A stretch of DNA of 64,000 nucleotides from Arthrobacter sp. Soil763 (GTDB lineage Bacteria; Actinomycetota; Actinomycetes; Actinomycetales; Micrococcaceae): the NCBI RefSeq assembly GCF_001428365.1, contig NZ_LMSH01000004.1, forward strand, positions 275,270 through 339,269, written 5' to 3'. Both the position numbers and the translations under genes were made by a program. Under the pieces are notes generated by a model. The model did not search any database. It was not told the origin of the DNA and saw only the letters and a program-made list of their open reading frames with translations. This document shows, piece by piece, positions 16,885 through 24,690 of the stretch (position 1 is the stretch's first letter; every line of letters starts with the position of its first letter).

Positions 16885-16958
16885 GGGGCTATAGCTCAGC
16901 TGGTTAGAGCGCGGGACTCATAATCCTAAGGTCCTCGGTTCAAGTCCGAGTAGCCCTA
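16885..16958 (+). tRNA. tRNA with CAT anticodon (elongator Met or lysidine-modified Ile2)
   Basis: A 74-nt cloverleaf: acceptor GGGGCTA/TAGCCCT with a G1-U72 wobble, D-stem GCTC/GAGC, loop CTCATAA with anticodon CAT at 16919-16921, T-arm CTCGG/CCGAG, discriminator A, no encoded CCA. It lacks the initiator features (no three G-C pairs at the base of the anticodon stem). Elongator Met versus Ile2 needs the TilS and MetRS identity elements. A -10 candidate TAGAGT lies at 16828-16833. Confidence 0.9.
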
Positions 16959-16995
16959 CTCCACCGCGGAATTTCCTGGACAGCCGCCGTCCGAA

Positions 16996-17037
16996 GGGGC
17001 CGCAGCAGGCGTCGATACGCCGGCTGCGGCCCCTTTT
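16996..17037 (+). terminator. Terminator after CAT-anticodon tRNA
   Basis: An 11-bp perfect stem GGGGCCGCAGC (16996-17006) with GCTGCGGCCCC (17023-17033), an inner GGCG/CGCC helix, then TTTT. Confidence 0.9.
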
Positions 17038-17091
17038 GCGTGTCCGGGACCGCGTGGCCGCCATCACTTGCCACCGCCCCGGCACTGCGAT

Positions 17092-17111
17092 ATGTTACTG
17101 ACGAGTAACAT
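17092..17111. promoter_or_regulatory. Perfect palindromic operator upstream of acyl-CoA dehydrogenase
   Basis: ATGTTACT-GACG-AGTAACAT has 8-bp perfect arms. Its right arm contains TAACAT (17106-17111), a TANNNT -10. The layout fits a TetR/FadR-type repressor site controlling the gene at 17172. No regulator gene is adjacent. Confidence 0.6.
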
Positions 17112-17171
17112 CTTTGCGGTGCGACGTCCCGCACCCTTTTGGTCGCTGCTGATCACGAGTGAAGGAACACC

Positions 17172-18362
17172 ATGCCCAAGGCTGACACCGACATCAACAA
17201 CCTGCCCTACGCCGACGGCGACTTCTTCGCCTTCGAGCAGCTGCTCAGCGCCAAGGAGCGGGACCGGCTCGCCGAGGTCCGCGAGTTCCTCGCCCGCGAG
17301 GTCAAGCCGATCGCCGTCGACTGCTGGAACCGCGGCGAGTTCCCGATGGACCTGATCCCGAAGCTGGCCGAAATCGATCTGGTCAGCCCGGTCAAGCGGC
17401 AGGGCTACTCGAACCTCTTCGCGGGAATCCTGCACGCCGAGGCCACCCGCGCCGACACCTCGATCGCGACCTTCATGGGCGTGCACGACGGACTGTTCAC
17501 CGGCTCGATCGAAGCGCTCGCGTCGCAGGAGCAACAGGACGCCTGGCTGCCGGACATTTACTCCCTGAAGAAGATCGGCGCCTTCGGCCTGACCGAACCG
17601 CTCGGCGGCTCAGACGTTGCCGGCGGCACCCGCACCACGGCCCGGCGCGACGGGGACAACTGGATCCTCAACGGCGCCAAGCGCTGGATCGGCAACGCCA
17701 CGTTCTCCGACTGGGTAGTCATCTACGCCCGCGACGTCGCCGACAACCAGGTCAAAGGCTTCCTGGTGGACACGAAGACGGAGGGCTACAGCGCCGCCAA
17801 GATCGAGAACAAAATCTCGCTGCGCACCGTGCAGAACGCGGACATCACCCTTGAGAACGTCGTCGTGCCGGACTTCTTCAAGCTCGCGAACGCCAACAGC
17901 TTCCGCGACACCAACAAGGTTCTCAAGGTCACCCGGCTGGCCGTCGCCTGGCAGGCGGTGGGGCAGCAGCTCGCCGCGTTCGACGTCGCCCGGCGCTACG
18001 CCGTCGAGCGCAGCCAGTTCGGCCGCCCGATCGCCTCGTTCCAGCTGGTCCAGCACCAGCTCGTCCAGATGCTCGGCAACGCCGTCAGCTCGATGGGCAT
18101 GATGGTGCGGCTTTCCCAGCTTGAGGATGCCGGCGAGGCCAAGGACGAGCAGTCCGCGCTGGCCAAGGCGTTCACCACCGCACGGATGCGCGAGAGCGTC
18201 GCCATTGGCCGCAGCCTGCTCGGCGGGAACGGCATCGTCACGGACTACGAGATGGCCAAGGTCTTCTCCGACGCCGAAGCGATCTACTCCTACGAGGGCA
18301 CCCACGAAATCAACACCCTGGTCACCGGCCGGGCCATCACCGGAATCTCGGCGATCGTCTAG
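17172..18362 (+). CDS. Acyl-CoA dehydrogenase, glutaryl-CoA dehydrogenase-like
   Basis: A 396-residue FAD enzyme with the full acyl-CoA dehydrogenase plan: N-terminal helical domain, beta domain with FGLTEPLGGSDVAGGTRTTA, and C-terminal helices. The end region RSLLGGNGI...AEAIYSYEGTHEINTLVTGRAITG closely resembles glutaryl-CoA dehydrogenases, where the Glu in YEGTH is the catalytic base. That enzyme oxidises and decarboxylates glutaryl-CoA to crotonyl-CoA in lysine and tryptophan breakdown. The substrate here is inferred from this C-terminal pattern. GAAGGAACACC ahead of the ATG is a good ribosome site. A perfect palindrome 60 bp upstream suggests repression by a distant regulator. Confidence 0.8.
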   Translation: MPKADTDINNLPYADGDFFAFEQLLSAKERDRLAEVREFLAREVKPIAVDCWNRGEFPMDLIPKLAEIDLVSPVKRQGYSNLFAGILHAEATRADTSIATFMGVHDGLFTGSIEALASQEQQDAWLPDIYSLKKIGAFGLTEPLGGSDVAGGTRTTARRDGDNWILNGAKRWIGNATFSDWVVIYARDVADNQVKGFLVDTKTEGYSAAKIENKISLRTVQNADITLENVVVPDFFKLANANSFRDTNKVLKVTRLAVAWQAVGQQLAAFDVARRYAVERSQFGRPIASFQLVQHQLVQMLGNAVSSMGMMVRLSQLEDAGEAKDEQSALAKAFTTARMRESVAIGRSLLGGNGIVTDYEMAKVFSDAEAIYSYEGTHEINTLVTGRAITGISAIV

Positions 18363-18413
18363 GCGGACCCCGTCCCGGCGGCCGGCCGGATCCCGGCGCA
18401 GTCCCGCGGCCCT

Positions 18414-19115
18414 TCATCCTGGACCACCCCTTCCCGACCCGGGACGCAACGGTGGAAGCAGAACGGAGGGCCGCAGGTCTATCAGAAACCCCAGCGGATT
18501 GACGTAGTCCCTGCCCCGGCGGACGCCCCAGTGAAGGCACGGCGCCCGGCCGCAGTGCCCCGGGAGCACCCGACCCAGCACCGCACCCCGGGCTACGGCG
18601 GCGCCCGTCCGCAAGGTGCTGGCCACCGGCTCAAAACTGCTCCGCAGGCCGTTGCCATGGTCGATGGTGATCACCGGCCGGTCGACGACGACGCCGGCGA
18701 AGCTGACGGTCCCTGCCGCCGGCGCAGTCACCGGAACCCCAGCGGACGCGGCCGCCAGGTCCACCCCGCGGTGGCCGCTCAGCCAGGGCCGGGCCGGCGG
18801 ATCGAAGGCGCGCAGCACCCTCGGCCTGGGGGAGAGCGGCCAACCCCACCGGCCGCCGTCGCGCGCCGGTGATGCCAGCCTCGCCTGCGTCTCCCGCCCG
18901 CCGGCGCCCGGCGGACCCGGCGCCCCGGCAGCGCCGGACGCGGGAGCCGCGCAAACCATCGCGGCCGTGATGACGGGAACCACTATGCGGAGCGCTGCAC
19001 GAAAGCCTGCGCGGGCGGCACGAATAGCGGTACGAACGGCAGCCGAAACCGCAGCATCAAAGGTGGCGTGCACAGTGGCCCGAAGGGCGGCACCAGGCGG
19101 CGCGAGGGACATCAT
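18414..19115 (-). CDS. M23 family metallopeptidase (secreted peptidoglycan hydrolase)
   Basis: A 233-residue LytM-type zinc endopeptidase. A long Ala/Arg-rich N-region leads to a signal segment (IVVPVITAAMVCAAPASG). The catalytic domain has GHRGVDLAA (zinc His and Asp), PVTAPAAGTVSFAG and the C-terminal LHWGV (catalytic and zinc His). LytM enzymes cut peptide cross-bridges. The ATG at 19115 is supported by AGGGTGG just upstream. The gene is divergent from rpsB, a common arrangement in Micrococcales. The 561-bp shared upstream region is unusual: see the 41-bp repeats. Confidence 0.85.
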   Translation of the reverse strand: MMSLAPPGAALRATVHATFDAAVSAAVRTAIRAARAGFRAALRIVVPVITAAMVCAAPASGAAGAPGPPGAGGRETQARLASPARDGGRWGWPLSPRPRVLRAFDPPARPWLSGHRGVDLAAASAGVPVTAPAAGTVSFAGVVVDRPVITIDHGNGLRSSFEPVASTLRTGAAVARGAVLGRVLPGHCGRAPCLHWGVRRGRDYVNPLGFLIDLRPSVLLPPLRPGSGRGGPG

Positions 19116-19155
19116 GCATCCACCCTGCGAGCGGCGTGCGGCGCGGGGAAGGCAC

Positions 19156-19279
19156 CGGTCCGGCTATGTGGACAACGCACCGCCCGGGGCCGGCCCCGGT
19201 CCGGCCATGTGGACAACGCACCGCCCGGGGCCGGCCCCGGTCCGGCCATGTGGACAACGCACCGCCCGGGGCCGGCCCC
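19156..19279. repeat. Three tandem 41-bp repeats, each with a perfect DnaA box and a 16-bp GC palindrome
   Basis: Units begin at ATG-like bases 19166, 19207 and 19248, giving an exact 41-bp period. Each contains TGTGGACAA (19167-19175, 19208-19216, 19249-19257), the exact complement of the actinobacterial DnaA-box consensus TTGTCCACA. Each box is followed by the self-complementary CCGGGGCCGGCCCCGG (19184-19199, 19225-19240; the third copy carries one extra C). Forty-one base pairs is close to four helical turns, so the boxes face the same side. The array lies between the divergent M23 and rpsB genes. Confidence 0.85.
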
Positions 19280-19353
19280 CGGCATGGAGAAGACGGCCCC
19301 CAGGCCACCCCTGGGGCTCCAACAATCCGGTCACCGGCGCGGGTCTGCTGTAG

Positions 19354-19359
19354 TACACT
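19354..19359 (+). promoter_or_regulatory. Candidate -10 of the rpsB-tsf promoter, with long leader
   Basis: TACACT in the context TAGTACACT is the best TANNNT match in the 561-bp gap. No good -35 is seen. If real, it gives a leader of about 310 nt containing GC-rich hairpins and ending in GGAAGGAG before rpsB. S2 autoregulation through such a leader is known in other bacteria but is inference here. Confidence 0.35.
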
Positions 19360-19676
19360 TGGTGGAGCAGTTTGCTGTGCCCTCACGCCCAAAACCTGTC
19401 CCTGCCCCTGGCCGGACCAGGCCAGCGGGCAGCACGTCTCATTCAGGAGTGCGGGAGCAGCGGCTGACTACGCGTATCCAGCCCTCCCTGTCCGAAGCCC
19501 GGCTTCCGGGCGCGGAGGACTGCGCCCCTTTCGGTCCGGCCCACCAGCCGGTGGAGGAGCGCAGTGGATGCCAGGAGGAACGCCCGCCTTGGGTGTTGCT
19601 AAACAACCGTCAACTATTGGCAGGGTAAGAGAGCCCACGGCTTTCTCATGAATGACCTGCCGGAAGGAGCGTCGGC

Positions 19677-20543
19677 ATGCCCGTCGTAACCATGCGCCAG
19701 CTGCTTGACAGCGGCGTCCACTTTGGACACCAGACCCGTCGTTGGAACCCGAAGATGAAGCGTTTCATCTTCACGGAGCGCAACGGCATCTACATCATTG
19801 ACCTGCAGCAGTCGCTGTCCTACATCGACCGTGCCTACGAGTTCGTGAAGGCCACCGTTGCACACGGCGGCACCGTCCTCTTCGTCGGCACCAAGAAGCA
19901 GGCGCAGGAAGCCATCGCCGAGCAGGCCACCCGCGTCGGCCAGCCCTACGTCAACCAGCGTTGGCTCGGCGGTATGCTGACCAACTTCCAGACGGTTTCC
20001 AAGCGCATCCAGCGCATGAAGGAACTCGAAGAGATCGACTTCGACGACGTCGCCGGTTCCGCTTACACCAAGAAGGAACTGCTGCTCCTGCGTCGCGAGC
20101 TGACCAAGCTGGAGACCAACCTCGGCGGTATCCGCAACCTGACCAAGGCGCCTTCGCTCCTCTGGGTTGTCGACACCAAGAAGGAACACCTCGCCGTTGA
20201 CGAGGCCAAGAAGCTGAACATCCCGGTTGTTGCCATCCTGGACACCAACTGCGATCCGGACGAAGTCGACTTCCCGATCCCGGGCAACGACGACGCCATC
20301 CGCTCCGTCAACCTGCTGACCCGCGTTGTCGCCGACGCCGTGGCTGAGGGCCTGATCGCCCGCAACCAGCGCGCCACCGGCACCACGGAAGCTCCGGAAG
20401 AGCCGCTGGCCGAGTGGGAGCGCGAACTCCTCGAGGGCAGCAAGGCTGAAGCCGCCGCCGAAGCTCCGGCTGCCGAGGCTGCTCCGGCCGCCGAAGCCGC
20501 TCCGGCTGAGGACGCTGCTCCGGCCGCCGACGAAGCCAAGTAG
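19677..20543 (+). CDS. rpsB: 30S ribosomal protein S2
   Basis: A 288-residue S2. The recognisable order is [108 protein letters not shown] and PGNDDAIRS. After about residue 235 comes an Ala/Pro/Glu-rich tail typical of actinobacterial S2. The ATG at 19677 has GGAAGGAG upstream. It is co-transcribed with tsf across a 133-bp gap holding two strong hairpins. Codon use is more biased than in neighbours, as expected for a highly expressed gene. Confidence 0.98.
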   Translation: MPVVTMRQLLDSGVHFGHQTRRWNPKMKRFIFTERNGIYIIDLQQSLSYIDRAYEFVKATVAHGGTVLFVGTKKQAQEAIAEQATRVGQPYVNQRWLGGMLTNFQTVSKRIQRMKELEEIDFDDVAGSAYTKKELLLLRRELTKLETNLGGIRNLTKAPSLLWVVDTKKEHLAVDEAKKLNIPVVAILDTNCDPDEVDFPIPGNDDAIRSVNLLTRVVADAVAEGLIARNQRATGTTEAPEEPLAEWERELLEGSKAEAAAEAPAAEAAPAAEAAPAEDAAPAADEAK

Positions 20544-20565
20544 TCAGACAAATAAATCTGGATTT

Positions 20566-20640
20566 CCCCGGGCGCTGCATGCAGCGCCAGGGGTACCGAC
20601 AGGATGGTTGCCCGCTTTGGCGGGCGACCGTCCTGTCGGT
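20566..20640 (+). other. Double hairpin between rpsB and tsf
   Basis: Two consecutive foldbacks. The first is an 18-nt perfect palindrome GGCGCTGCATGCAGCGCC (20571-20588) flanked by CCCC/GGGG. The second has a 10-bp stem ACCGACAGGA (20595-20604) with TCCTGTCGGT (20631-20640), continuing inward as TTGCCCGC/GCGGGCGA. There is no U-tract, so these look like RNA processing or attenuation elements that set the S2:EF-Ts ratio, not full terminators. The role is inferred. Confidence 0.6.
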
Positions 20641-20676
20641 CCGTACACCACACAATTTCTAGACAGAGGGGTTCAC

Positions 20677-21513
20677 ATGGCGAACTACACTGCTGCTGAT
20701 ATCAAGGCTCTGCGTGAGCGCACCGGCGCCGGCATGATGGATGTCAAGAAGGCTCTCGACGAAGCCAACGGTGACGCCGAGAAGGCCATCGAAATCATCC
20801 GCATCAAGGGCCTCAAGGGCGCTACCAAGCGTGAAGGCCGCTCCACCGCGGAAGGCCTGGTTGCTGCCAAGGTCGACGGCGGCGTCGGCGTGATGATCGA
20901 GGTCAACTGCGAGACCGACTTCGTCGCCAAGGCTGACAAGTTCATCCAGCTCGCCGACAAGGTGCTGGCCGTTGCTGTTGAGTCCGGCGCTGCCGACCTC
21001 GACACCCTGCTGGCCACCGACGTTGACGGCAAGCCGCTGTCCGAGGTCGTCATCGAAGAGGGCGCCGTGCTGGGCGAGAAAGTTGTCGTCCGCCGCATTG
21101 CCCGCATCGAGGCCCCGACGGTCGACGCGTACCTGCACAAGACCTCCAAGGACCTCCCGGCCCAGGTCGGCGTGCTGTTCGCCGTCGACGGTGAAGGCGA
21201 AGCCGCTACCACCGCCGCCCACGACGTCGCCGTGCACATCGCCGCGATGGCCCCGAACTACCTGACCCGCGAGGACGTCCCGTCCGAGCTGGTCGAGTCC
21301 GAGCGCCGCATCGCCGAGGAAACCGCCAAGGCCGAGGGCAAGCCCGAAGCTGCGATGACCAAGATCGTCGAAGGCCGCGTCACCGGCTTCTACAAGGGCG
21401 AGGTCCTCGTCGACCAGGCATTCGCGAAGGATGCCAAGAAGTCCGTCGCGCAGGTCCTCGAAGAGGCCGGAGTCAAGGCAACCGCTTTCACGCGCTTCCG
21501 CGTCGGTTCCTAA
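20677..21513 (+). CDS. tsf: Elongation factor Ts
   Basis: A 278-residue nucleotide exchange factor for EF-Tu. The N-terminal UBA-like domain ([30 protein letters not shown], shown here only in part) contains the EF-Tu contact region. The core has the diagnostic NCETDFVAK (Asp and Phe insert into EF-Tu). The C-terminal part ends [21 protein letters not shown]. The reading frame is open 23 codons further upstream into the leader hairpins, but the ATG at 20677 has AGAGGGG and matches family starts. Confidence 0.97.
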   Translation: MANYTAADIKALRERTGAGMMDVKKALDEANGDAEKAIEIIRIKGLKGATKREGRSTAEGLVAAKVDGGVGVMIEVNCETDFVAKADKFIQLADKVLAVAVESGAADLDTLLATDVDGKPLSEVVIEEGAVLGEKVVVRRIARIEAPTVDAYLHKTSKDLPAQVGVLFAVDGEGEAATTAAHDVAVHIAAMAPNYLTREDVPSELVESERRIAEETAKAEGKPEAAMTKIVEGRVTGFYKGEVLVDQAFAKDAKKSVAQVLEEAGVKATAFTRFRVGS

Positions 21514-21522
21514 CTAAGTCAC

Positions 21523-21560
21523 GCGAAGGGGGTGGTCACTGCGGTGGCCACCCCTTTCGC
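21523..21560 (+). terminator. Hairpin after tsf
   Basis: A 13-bp stem with one mismatch: GCGAAGGGGGTGG (21523-21535) and CCACCCCTTTCGC (21548-21560). There is no T-run, so it is a probable weak or Rho-assisted terminator between tsf and pyrH. Confidence 0.6.
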
Positions 21561-21641
21561 ATGCATCCGGCCCGTCGGCCGAATGCGGCCTTTGGTCCAC
21601 GGCACGATAATCTTTTCAAAGCTCACCAACGGGAAGGCACC

Positions 21642-22379
21642 ATGGATACCGTCAACAACTCCGCCCAGCCAACAAAGACCCGGCGCCGCGTGCTCCTGAA
21701 GCTCTCCGGCGAGGTCTTCGGCGGCGGGAAACTGGGCGTTGACCCGGATACCGTCCGCGGCGTGGCCAAGCAGATCGCCGCCGCCGTTCCCGACGTCGAA
21801 GTCGCCATCGTGGTCGGCGGCGGAAACTTCTTCCGCGGCGCCGAACTTTCCCAAAGCGGCATGGACCGCTCCCGCGCCGACTACATGGGCATGCTCGGCA
21901 CCGTGATGAACTGCCTGGCCCTTCAGGACTTCCTGGAGCAGGCCGGTGTGGAAACCCGCGTCCAGAGCGCCATCACCATGGGCCAGGTGGCCGAGGCCTA
22001 CATTCCGCGCCGCGCCATCCGCCACATGGAGAAGGGCCGCGTCGTGATCTTCGGCGCCGGCGCCGGCCTGCCGTACTTCTCGACCGACACCGTCGCCGCG
22101 CAGCGCGCCATGGAGGTGCACGCCGACGTCGTCCTCATGGCCAAGAGCGGGGTCGACGGCGTCTACACCGCGGACCCGAAGAAGGACCCCACCGCCGAGA
22201 AGCTGCACACCCTCAGCTACGACGAGGCCCTCCGCCGCGACATCCGGGTCATGGACCAGACCGCGATGACCATGTGCAAGGACAACAACCTCACCATGGT
22301 CGTCTTCGGCATGGAAGGCGAGGGCAATGTCACCCGCGCCATCCGCGGCGAGGAACTGGGCACCGTAGTCACCCCCTAG
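21642..22379 (+). CDS. pyrH: UMP kinase
   Basis: A 245-residue amino-acid-kinase-fold enzyme phosphorylating UMP to UDP with ATP. The key blocks are [15 protein letters not shown] (ATP loop), [15 protein letters not shown], the substrate region [44 protein letters not shown] and [17 protein letters not shown]. The ATG at 21642 with GGGAAGG upstream is chosen over a longer frame beginning at 21561. pyrH-frr is a near-universal bacterial pair. Confidence 0.97.
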   Translation: MDTVNNSAQPTKTRRRVLLKLSGEVFGGGKLGVDPDTVRGVAKQIAAAVPDVEVAIVVGGGNFFRGAELSQSGMDRSRADYMGMLGTVMNCLALQDFLEQAGVETRVQSAITMGQVAEAYIPRRAIRHMEKGRVVIFGAGAGLPYFSTDTVAAQRAMEVHADVVLMAKSGVDGVYTADPKKDPTAEKLHTLSYDEALRRDIRVMDQTAMTMCKDNNLTMVVFGMEGEGNVTRAIRGEELGTVVTP

Positions 22380-22453
22380 CTCCGGCTAGGATGTTTTTTA
22401 GGACAGATCCGCTCCCCGGGCAATGGGGTGCGCACAAATTCTGAGGAGTGAAC

Positions 22454-23011
22454 GTGATCGAAGAAACCTTGCTCGAAGCCGGGGACAAGATGGACAAGGC
22501 CGTTGAGGTAGCCAAGGAAGATTTCGCCTCGATCCGCACCGGCCGCGCCACCCCGGGCCTGTACAACAAGGTCATGGTGGACTACTACGGTTCGCCCACC
22601 CCGCTGCAGCAGCTGGCCTCCTTCGCTGTTCCGGACGCACGCACCATCCTGATCACGCCCTTCGACAAGACCGCGCTGCGGGACATCGAACGTGCGCTCA
22701 GCGACTCCGAGGTCGGGGCCAACCCGTCCAACGACGGCAACGTCATCCGGATCACCATCCCGGAGCTGACGAAGGAACGCCGCAAGGAATACGTCAAGAT
22801 CGTCAAGTCCAAGGGCGAGGACGCCAAGGTGTCCATCCGCAACATCCGCCGCAAGGCCAAGGAGACCCTGGACCGCCTGGTCAAGGACGGCGAAGCCGGC
22901 GAGGACGAAGGCGCCCGCGGCGAGAAGGAACTGGACGCCCTGACCAAGGCGCACGTCGACGGCATCGACGAGCTGCTCAAGCGCAAGGAAGCTGAGCTGC
23001 TCGAGGTCTGA
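22454..23011 (+). CDS. frr: Ribosome recycling factor
   Basis: A 185-residue factor that splits post-termination ribosomes with EF-G. The three-helix bundle ([37 protein letters not shown]) and the small alpha/beta domain ([24 protein letters not shown]) are intact. I take the GTG at 22454, because the GTG two codons earlier overlaps the GAGGAG ribosome site. TAGGAT at 22386-22391 is a possible own -10. The TGA overlaps the cdsA ATG. Confidence 0.97.
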   Translation: MIEETLLEAGDKMDKAVEVAKEDFASIRTGRATPGLYNKVMVDYYGSPTPLQQLASFAVPDARTILITPFDKTALRDIERALSDSEVGANPSNDGNVIRITIPELTKERRKEYVKIVKSKGEDAKVSIRNIRRKAKETLDRLVKDGEAGEDEGARGEKELDALTKAHVDGIDELLKRKEAELLEV

Positions 23012-23931
23012 TGGTGGCCGACGAACGGGTGCCCGGACCCAGCGTCCGGGCACGGGGGAAAGAACGGCGCAACCCGACGCCGAAGGCCGGCAGGAACCTC
23101 CCTGCGGCGACGGCGGTCGGGCTCGCCATGCTCTTTGCCGTGCTCGGCGGGCTGCTGTTCCTTCCTCTGGCGTTCGTCCTGACCGTCACGGCCTTTGCCG
23201 TGTTCGGTGTGTGGGAGGTGTTCCGGGCGCTGGAGGCCTCCGGCACCCGCCTGCCAATCGTGCCGGCCATGACCGGCACGGTCGCCATGCCCCTGGCGGC
23301 CTACTTCGGCGGTCCGGAGAGCCTGCTGTTCGCGCTGCTGGTCAGCAGCGTTGCTGTGCTGCTCTGGCGCTCCCTGGAGGGGGCAGCAGGGTCGGCGCGC
23401 AGCATCTTCGCCGGCGTGTTCACCCTGGCCTGGGTCCCCTTCCTGATCAGCTTTGCCGTGCTGCCGCTGCACGCCTCCGGCGGCGTCACCCCGATCGGCC
23501 TCTGGCCCGGCGGGGTGGTGCCCATCGGGGCGTGGCAGATCGGCACGCTCCTGCTGCTCGTGGTCTCCAATGACACCTTTGGCTACCTCGTCGGTGCCTC
23601 GCTCGGCAAGCATCCCATGGCCCCGAAAATCAGCCCGAAGAAATCCTGGGAGGGATTCGGTGGGTCGATCGCCGGCGCCGTCCTGGTGGGCGTCCTGGCC
23701 AGCATCTACGTGCTGGGGGAGCCGTGGTGGTTCGGCGCCGCCCTGGCGGTGGGCATGGTGGCGGCCGCCACCGCAGGCGACCTGGCCGAGTCCATGGTCA
23801 AGCGCGAACTAGGGATCAAGGACATGGGCAACAGCCTGCCGGGCCACGGCGGCGTGATGGACCGGCTGGACTCCATCGTTTTCGCCTCACCGGTGGCCTT
23901 CATGATTTTCTCCGCCGGTGCCGGCGGCTAA
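23011..23931 (+). CDS. cdsA: Phosphatidate cytidylyltransferase
   Basis: A 306-residue integral membrane enzyme making CDP-diacylglycerol from phosphatidic acid and CTP, feeding the phosphatidyltransferase reactions (one is encoded at 13912). A polar N-terminal tail of about 30 residues precedes seven or eight helices. The CdsA family signature is complete: SMVKRELGIKDMGNSLPGHG followed by GVMDRLDS. ISPKKSWEGFGGS upstream is also typical. The start ATG overlaps the frr stop (TGATG). Confidence 0.95.
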   Translation: MVADERVPGPSVRARGKERRNPTPKAGRNLPAATAVGLAMLFAVLGGLLFLPLAFVLTVTAFAVFGVWEVFRALEASGTRLPIVPAMTGTVAMPLAAYFGGPESLLFALLVSSVAVLLWRSLEGAAGSARSIFAGVFTLAWVPFLISFAVLPLHASGGVTPIGLWPGGVVPIGAWQIGTLLLLVVSNDTFGYLVGASLGKHPMAPKISPKKSWEGFGGSIAGAVLVGVLASIYVLGEPWWFGAALAVGMVAAATAGDLAESMVKRELGIKDMGNSLPGHGGVMDRLDSIVFASPVAFMIFSAGAGG

Positions 23932-23958
23932 GGCGACGCCCCGCCACCTCCCGGTGCC

Positions 23959-23964
23959 TAGAAT
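23959..23964 (+). promoter_or_regulatory. -10 candidate upstream of the DivIVA-repeat gene
   Basis: TAGAAT fits TANNNT, 69 bp before the GTG. No clear -35. It is supported mainly by its position in the only gap between cdsA and the next gene. Confidence 0.35.
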
Positions 23965-24032
23965 GGTGCCGGTAAACCAGCCCGTACCCGGCGCGTGCCG
24001 CGCCGGACGGCATCGAAGGAAACAAAGAAACA

Positions 24033-24611
24033 GTGGACATTCAACGGCAGATCCCCGCCTCTTTTGACCGCGTGCAGCGGAACCAGTACGGCTACAACGC
24101 CAAGCAGGTGGACCAGTTCCTGCAGCGCGCACGGGTGTCATTCGAAACGCCGCACGCCGCCTCACGCTCGGTCAAGAGCGCCGACGTCCGCGCAGTGTCC
24201 TTTGACCCGGTCAAGGGCGGCTACTCGGCGGCGGGCGTCGACGCCGCACTGGACCGACTGGAGGATGCCCTGGCCCGCCGCGAACGGGACGAACTCGTCG
24301 AGGAACGCGGCGAGGAAGCCTGGCTGCGCGAGATCGGCCGCCTCGCCGGCCTGCTCCGCGGCCGGTTGCACCGCCCGGACGGAGAGCGCTTCCGGCGCCC
24401 CGCCAAGGCAAAGGCGCGCAGCTACAACACCGCCGACGTCGACGACCTCTGCCACGACCTGATCGGTTACCTCGAGGAAGACCAGCCCTTGAGCGTGGAC
24501 AACGTCCGCCGCGCCGTCTTCCGCCCGGCCGTCGGCCGCGAGGGATACGAGGAAAACCAGGTCGACGCCTTCCTGGACCGCGTCGTCGAACTGATGGCCG
24601 CGATCGACTAA
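24033..24611 (+). CDS. DivIVA-domain repeat protein
   Basis: A 192-residue soluble protein with three copies of a short DivIVA-like motif: FDRVQRNQYGYNAKQVDQFLQRAR near the N-terminus (here split by description), VSFDPVKGGYSAAGVDAALDRLEDAL in the middle, and VFRPAVGREGYEENQVDAFLDRVVELM at the end. A fourth, degenerate copy may lie at RSYNTADVDDLCHDLIGYL. Each has the G-Y-x-x-x-x-V-D-x-x-L/F core. DivIVA N-domains bind curved membrane and organise polar growth and septation. This gene lacks the long coiled coil of true DivIVA, so it is an accessory protein. The GTG has GAAGGAAAC upstream. Confidence 0.75.
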   Translation: MDIQRQIPASFDRVQRNQYGYNAKQVDQFLQRARVSFETPHAASRSVKSADVRAVSFDPVKGGYSAAGVDAALDRLEDALARRERDELVEERGEEAWLREIGRLAGLLRGRLHRPDGERFRRPAKAKARSYNTADVDDLCHDLIGYLEEDQPLSVDNVRRAVFRPAVGREGYEENQVDAFLDRVVELMAAID

Positions 24612-24652
24612 GCCGCCGGCACCCCGACGTCCTTCAACACCGGGCCCACCCT

Positions 24653-24670
24653 CCCGGCCGGCGGGCCGGG
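24653..24670. terminator. GC hairpin between convergent genes
   Basis: CCCGGCC-GGCG-GGCCGGG between the DivIVA-repeat and symporter stops. No T-tract; possible bidirectional stop. Confidence 0.35.
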
Positions 24671-24690
24671 GGCTTGCCGGGCCGGTTGGG

